DNA from: Bacillota bacterium
GTDB taxonomy: Bacteria; Bacillota_G; Limnochordia; DTU010
DNA: 19,821 nt
Direction of reading: 5' to 3'
NCBI GenBank assembly: GCA_012799255.1
Contig: JAAZLQ010000070.1
Coordinates: forward strand, 1 to 19,821
Positions 16,882 through 19,821 of the stretch are shown here, one piece after another (the first letter of the stretch is position 1; the number at the start of each line of letters is the position of its first letter). The translations under genes and the position numbers were made by a program. Below the pieces are notes generated by a model. That model was not told where the DNA came from and did not search any database. It saw nothing but the letters and a program-made list of their open reading frames with translations.

Positions 16882-16892
16882 GGAGGACGGAT

Positions 16893-17504
16893 ATGCAGGT
16901 ACTGAATAATGGATTTGTTCGTTTGGTGGAACACATGGGCGGCGATGATGCTGTCATTCGAAACGCCAGACGTTGCTGGCGTAGTGAGGCGAAAACAGAG
17001 GACGCGGATCGCAAGCTTCTCCGGCATCTAATTAAAGCAGGACATAAGACGCCCTTTGAAGCAATGGTTTTTACCTTTGATGTGAAGGCTCCACTTTTTG
17101 TGGCTAGACAGTGGTTCCGCCACCGCATGGGTTCATTTAACGAAGAGTCTTTACGTTATTGCATTGCACTGCGGGACTACTATATCCCGGAAGACTTAGA
17201 AGGTGATTTGCGCGACGCTTGGATTAAGCAAAACGAAGCTTCCTTTGATTTCTACGAGGAGCTGGTGGGAACTCATAAAGTCGCTAAGGAGCAGGCTAGG
17301 AGCATTTTACCCATTGGAATCTACACTAATTTGTATTGGACTGTAAATGGTAGTTCCCTAATGAACTTCTTGCACCTTCGCATGGATAGACAAGCCCAGT
17401 ATGAGATTAGAGTTTACGCGCAGGCTATCCTTGACTTAGTGAAGGATCTGGCTCCCGTCAGTTTTTCTGAGTTTGAAAGGGAGGTATTGAAAATCAGTGG
17501 TTGA
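16893..17504 (+). CDS. thyX: ThyX, FAD-dependent thymidylate synthase
   Basis: Makes dTMP from dUMP with methylene-tetrahydrofolate and FAD/NADPH. It has 203 residues. The diagnostic RHRx7S motif is complete: Arg76-His77-Arg78 to Ser86 in RHRMGSFNEES. An arginine-rich dUMP-binding region (NFLHLRMDRQAQYEIR) follows near 158-173. The ATG at 16893 follows AAGGAGG. It is inserted between mrnC and rlmB, which adjoin in Bacillus, and overlaps rlmB by 8 nt. Identification is secure from the motif; whether a ThyA also exists cannot be seen here. Confidence 0.96.
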   Translation: MQVLNNGFVRLVEHMGGDDAVIRNARRCWRSEAKTEDADRKLLRHLIKAGHKTPFEAMVFTFDVKAPLFVARQWFRHRMGSFNEESLRYCIALRDYYIPEDLEGDLRDAWIKQNEASFDFYEELVGTHKVAKEQARSILPIGIYTNLYWTVNGSSLMNFLHLRMDRQAQYEIRVYAQAILDLVKDLAPVSFSEFEREVLKISG

Positions 17505-18222
17505 TGTGGTTGGACGCCAACCGGTCTTAGAAGCATTGCGCTCAGGTCAGGAAATCAACAAAATCATGCTGGCTAAAGGACAACGGCAGGGCTCTATTCG
17601 AGAGATTTTGGCGGTGGCCAGGGAACAAGGAATAGTCGTCCAAGAGGTGGAACGTACTGTCCTTGATAAGCTCAGCGATGGTACGAATCATCAGGGGGTC
17701 TTGGCCCAGTTGGCCCAGATTCGTTATTGGGAACTAACTGAGCTTTTAGCCAAACCCCGTGATCCTAATTGGGCTCCATTTTTGATACTCTTGGATGGAA
17801 TCCAAGATCCCCATAATTTGGGATCCATTATCCGCAGTTGCGAAGCGTTGGGCGCAGATGGAGTTGTGATACCGAAGAGAAGGGCTGTAGGTGTTACTTC
17901 CACAGTGATGAAGTCTTCAGCTGGTGCAGCCAATCATGTACCCATTTGCCGGGTGGGCAATTTAGTTTCCAGCATCGAACAACTAAAAGAAGCAGGTTAT
18001 TGGATCATTGGTGCTGACATGGCTGGCGAGCCTTGTTATACTCAAGATCTAACAGGGCCAGTTGCGCTAGTGATTGGTAATGAAGGATCTGGCATAAGTC
18101 GACTAGTGAAGGAAAAATGTGACTTCCTTTCCTCAATTCCCATGCGGGGGCAAATAAACTCGCTAAACGCTTCAGTAGCCGCATCGTTGCTCATGTTCGA
18201 GGTGGTGCGCCAGCGCAGTTAG
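17497..18222 (+). CDS. rlmB: RlmB-type 23S rRNA 2'-O-methyltransferase (SpoU family, YacO)
   Basis: A SPOUT methyltransferase that by family methylates a guanosine ribose in 23S rRNA, using SAM. The 241 residues contain an N-terminal L30e-like RNA-binding domain (about 1-75) and the three SpoU motifs: DPHNLGSIIRSCEA (104-117), IGNEGSGIS (193-201) and IPMRGQINSLNASVA (214-228), which make the SAM knot. The start is GTG at 17497, inside the thyX end, with GGGAGG about 12 nt before it. The rRNA target cannot be proved from sequence, since related TrmH-like enzymes share the motifs. The yacP/rae1 gene that follows in Bacillus is missing. Confidence 0.92.
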   Translation: MVDVVGRQPVLEALRSGQEINKIMLAKGQRQGSIREILAVAREQGIVVQEVERTVLDKLSDGTNHQGVLAQLAQIRYWELTELLAKPRDPNWAPFLILLDGIQDPHNLGSIIRSCEALGADGVVIPKRRAVGVTSTVMKSSAGAANHVPICRVGNLVSSIEQLKEAGYWIIGADMAGEPCYTQDLTGPVALVIGNEGSGISRLVKEKCDFLSSIPMRGQINSLNASVAASLLMFEVVRQRS

Positions 18223-18229
18223 CCTAACC

Positions 18230-18258
18230 TTGACCCCCCCAAGACCTTGGGGTATAAT
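18230..18258 (+). promoter_or_regulatory. sigma-A promoter of sigH
   Basis: TTGACC at 18230-18235, 17 nt, exact TATAAT at 18253-18258. The start would be near 18265, giving a leader of about 50 nt before sigH. The spacer contains a run of C. Confidence 0.8.
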
Positions 18259-18314
18259 TAGCATGTGCCATTTGGACAAACTGTTTAAAATGACACTTGG
18301 GGTGGAGGCGATGG

Positions 18315-18968
18315 ATGGTGAGTGCTAATGCACCGAGAAAGTTTTTTGACATGTACGAAAGTCTCAGTGACGAAGAGATTGTTCAACTAGCCCGGGATAC
18401 CAATGATCAGGCCTTAGAACATTTGATCAATAAGTACAAGAATTTCGTACGGGCAAAAGCGCGCTCCTATTTCTTAATTGGCGCGGATCGGGAGGACATT
18501 ATTCAAGAAGGCATGATTGGGTTGTACAAAGCCATCAGAGACTTTCGGCCCGACAAGTTGGCGTCTTTTCGCGCCTTTGCAGAATTGTGCATCACTCGCC
18601 AGATTATTACAGCCATCAAAACAGCAACTCGGCAAAAACACATCCCTCTAAACTCCTATGTATCATTAAACAAACCTATTTACGACGAAGAGTCAGACCG
18701 AACCTTGCTCGACGTGATCTCTGGCTCGAAAGTGACGGATCCTGAGGAACTGGTGATTAGTCGCGAAGAGTTTGTAGACATTGAGAGCAAGATGGTTGAA
18801 TTTTTGAGTGAACTGGAATGGCAAGTGCTGATGTACTACTTAGAGGGCAAGAGTTACCAGGAGATTGCCGACGAGTTAGGACGTCATGTGAAGTCTATTG
18901 ATAATGCTCTGCAAAGAGTAAAGCGCAAATTAGAACGTTATCTTGAAAAAAGAGAGAGTCTCAATTAA
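18315..18968 (+). CDS. sigH: RNA polymerase sigma-H (Spo0H), early sporulation sigma factor
   Basis: A sigma-70-family factor that in Bacillus directs transition-state and early sporulation genes. From ATG 18315 it has 217 residues, the usual sigma-H length. Region 2 spans about 33-105 and includes REDIIQEGMIGLYKAIRDF (59-77). Region 4 has a helix-turn-helix near 178-202 (KSYQEIADELGRHVKSIDNA). GGAGG at 18304-18308 sets this start; a TTG 18 nt upstream would place the ribosome site inside the gene. Between rlmB and the tRNA/tuf region, as in other Bacillota. Confidence 0.94.
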   Translation: MVSANAPRKFFDMYESLSDEEIVQLARDTNDQALEHLINKYKNFVRAKARSYFLIGADREDIIQEGMIGLYKAIRDFRPDKLASFRAFAELCITRQIITAIKTATRQKHIPLNSYVSLNKPIYDEESDRTLLDVISGSKVTDPEELVISREEFVDIESKMVEFLSELEWQVLMYYLEGKSYQEIADELGRHVKSIDNALQRVKRKLERYLEKRESLN

Positions 18969-18984
18969 AACTAGAAAATAGCTG

Positions 18985-19013
18985 TTGACAGAACTAATTT
19001 TGGTTGCTATACT
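18985..19013 (+). promoter_or_regulatory. strong promoter of the tRNA operon
   Basis: Exact TTGACA, 17 nt, TATACT with a TGC extension before the -10. It lies 13 nt before tRNA-Thr and resembles stable-RNA promoters. Confidence 0.9.
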
Positions 19014-19026
19014 CTTAAGTGGTTAA

Positions 19027-19102
19027 GCCGGTGTAGCTCAATTGGCAGAGCACTCGACTTGTAATCGAGAGGTTGTGGATTCGATTTCCTCCACCGGCTC
19101 CA
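19027..19102 (+). tRNA. tRNA-Thr (anticodon UGU)
   Basis: A full cloverleaf can be drawn: acceptor GCCGGTG/CACCGGC, anticodon stem CTCGA/TCGAG around CTTGTAA, with anticodon TGT at 19060-19062. CCA is encoded (19100-19102). The discriminator is T. The UGU anticodon reads ACA and, by wobble, other Thr codons. Confidence 0.95.
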
Positions 19103-19121
19103 ATTTGGATCATTTTATCGT

Positions 19122-19207
19122 GGAGGGATACCCAAGCTGGCCAAAGGGGGCAGACTGTAAATCTGTTGGCAACGCCTTCGAAGGTTCGAATCCTTCTCCC
19201 TCCACCA
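19122..19207 (+). tRNA. tRNA-Tyr (anticodon GUA)
   Basis: Acceptor GGAGGGA/TCCCTCC, anticodon GTA at 19157-19159 in a CAGA/TCTG stem, a long variable arm as expected for bacterial tRNA-Tyr (86 nt in all), discriminator A, and encoded CCA at 19205-19207. It is 19 nt from tRNA-Thr, so cotranscribed. Confidence 0.95.
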
Positions 19208-19222
19208 CTTTCCTAAAAACAC

Positions 19223-19299
<77 letters not shown>

Positions 19300-19310
19300 T
19301 GTTTTCCTAG

Positions 19311-19337
19311 CCGTCAGAGAGAATCTGGTGGTTTTTT
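19311..19337 (+). terminator. intrinsic terminator of the tRNA operon
   Basis: CCGTCAGA pairs with TCTGGTGG (8 pairs, two G-T wobbles) around a GAGAA loop, then TTTTTT. It lies 11 nt after tRNA-fMet and separates tRNA transcription from the next genes, at least partly. Confidence 0.75.
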
Positions 19338-19338
19338 G

Positions 19339-19366
19339 TTGCATGACAGTGAGACTCCCATACTAT
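19339..19366 (+). promoter_or_regulatory. weak candidate promoter before the small membrane gene and tuf
   Basis: TTGCAT, 16 nt, TACTAT. The -10 matches at only four of six positions. I list it because something must transcribe the small gene and tuf past the terminator at 19311-19337; read-through is the alternative. Confidence 0.35.
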
Positions 19367-19397
19367 AGGCTGAGAGCAGTAGGTGGGAGGCCGGACT

Positions 19398-19619
19398 ATG
19401 TTGTGGGCCCTGATCAGTGGTTTGTCAATTACATGTGTTTTTCTGTGGCTGCTCCCGCTGTGGCTGGTGTGGCCGGTAGGGGTGTTGTTTTCCATCTATC
19501 TGGTAACACTAATCCAGAGACAGAGAGGTCCGAGGATTAGTGATGAGCAAATTCTAGCGGTCTTGGTTGGCGCCTGGCTTGCGCTGTGCTGCGGAATGTG
19601 GCTTTTCTTGGTTTATTAG
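19398..19619 (+). CDS. small Trp-rich membrane protein of unknown function
   Basis: 73 residues from ATG 19398, with GGGAGG ending 7 nt upstream; a GTG at 19383 would add five residues but has no ribosome site of its own. Hydrophobic segments cover about 3-20 and 22-39 (a likely hairpin) and 52-71, with a polar basic loop RQRGPRISDEQ (41-51) between. Six tryptophans occur, which is high for 73 residues. No known motif is recognised. It lies between the tRNA terminator and tuf, 78 nt before tuf, and could be cotranscribed with it. The ribosome site and clear membrane pattern make a real gene likely; function unknown. Confidence 0.65.
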   Translation: MLWALISGLSITCVFLWLLPLWLVWPVGVLFSIYLVTLIQRQRGPRISDEQILAVLVGAWLALCCGMWLFLVY

Positions 19620-19697
19620 AAGGAGTTCTCTGGCAGTTGACGAATCATACCGTGATCAAGAATTACGATTTTTTCCCGGGAGGAGTGGAAGTTCAAA

Positions 19698-19821
19698 ATG
19701 GCAAAGCAAAAGTTTGAAAGAACGAAACCCCACGTCAACGTGGGTACCGTAGGTCACGTTGACCATGGTAAGACCACTACAACTGCGGCAATCACCATGC
19801 TGCTCGCCCGTGGCAACCAAA
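19698..19821 (+). CDS. tuf: elongation factor Tu (5' end only; runs off the window)
   Basis: EF-Tu delivers aminoacyl-tRNA to the ribosome. Only 41 residues are present, starting [20 protein letters not shown] and including the G1 loop GHVDHGKT at 19-26. The ATG at 19698 follows GGGAGGAG. After GKT the chain reads TTTAAIT, with Thr at a position that in E. coli EF-Tu is Leu (GKTTLTAAIT). A Tyr/Thr tRNA cluster directly before tuf also occurs in E. coli (thrU-tyrU-glyT-thrT-tufB), and sigH-tuf is common in Clostridia. Confidence 0.97.
   Translation, partial: MAKQKFERTKPHVNVGTVGHVDHGKTTTTAAITMLLARGNQ

Noticed and set aside
19637..19669. Possible separate tuf promoter (TTGACG with TACGAT)
   Set aside because: The spacing of 21 nt is too long and no better -10 lies at 16-18 nt.
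19637..19717. 26-codon TTG frame just before and into tuf
   Set aside because: Overlaps the tuf start out of frame and has unremarkable composition; the AAGGAG nearby is too far from the TTG.

Overview
The window reads as chromosome of an endospore-forming Bacillota (Firmicutes), most likely a clostridial or peptococcal-type lineage. The grounds are moderate GC, spmA/spmB and sigH sporulation genes, a CtsR-McsA-McsB-ClpC operon, DisA, a T-box leader, strong AGGAGG-type ribosome sites with several TTG/GTG starts, and the radA-disA-(carD)-PIN/TRAM-ispD/F-cysS-mrnC-rlmB-sigH-tuf order close to that known from Bacillus and Clostridia. I cannot name the genus. I see no insertion sequence, prophage, CRISPR array or rRNA.

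Layout. (1) 1-4044, minus strand: spmA, spmB, an uncatalogued 49-codon gene, selA and selB (cut by the window edge). This joins a spore-maturation pair to the selenocysteine insertion machinery. A sigma-E-like promoter lies exactly at the spmB stop, in front of the small gene. (2) 4045-4245: divergent intergenic region with a strong extended -10 promoter flanked by two oppositely oriented CtsR-box-like elements. (3) 4246-8785: ctsR-mcsA-mcsB-clpC, a tightly packed protein-quality-control operon closed by a good intrinsic terminator. (4) 8770-11264: radA-disA (DNA repair and c-di-AMP signalling) from its own promoter. (5) 11266-11676: a Cys-rich unknown on the opposite strand, convergent with disA and divergent from carD. 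(6) 11846-14724: carD, a membrane PIN-TRAM protein, an intrinsic terminator or attenuator, and a fused ispDF. (7) 14721-16485: promoter, T-box leader with a readable UGC (Cys) specifier, and cysS. (8) 16489-18222: mrnC, thyX, rlmB, probably cotranscribed with cysS. (9) 18230-18968: sigH from its own promoter. (10) 18985-19337: a three-gene tRNA operon (Thr-UGU, Tyr-GUA, initiator fMet-CAU) with promoter and terminator. (11) 19398-19821: a small Trp-rich membrane protein and the start of tuf.

Most genes are conserved housekeeping or stress genes, and the main known systems are complete and textbook-like. The less ordinary parts are the small putative sporulation gene between spmB and selA, the Arg-to-Lys change in the DisA catalytic motif, the unknown protein beside disA/carD, the terminator placed directly before ispDF, and the small membrane protein before tuf. 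I found no convincing wholly new multi-gene system; these are the best leads.
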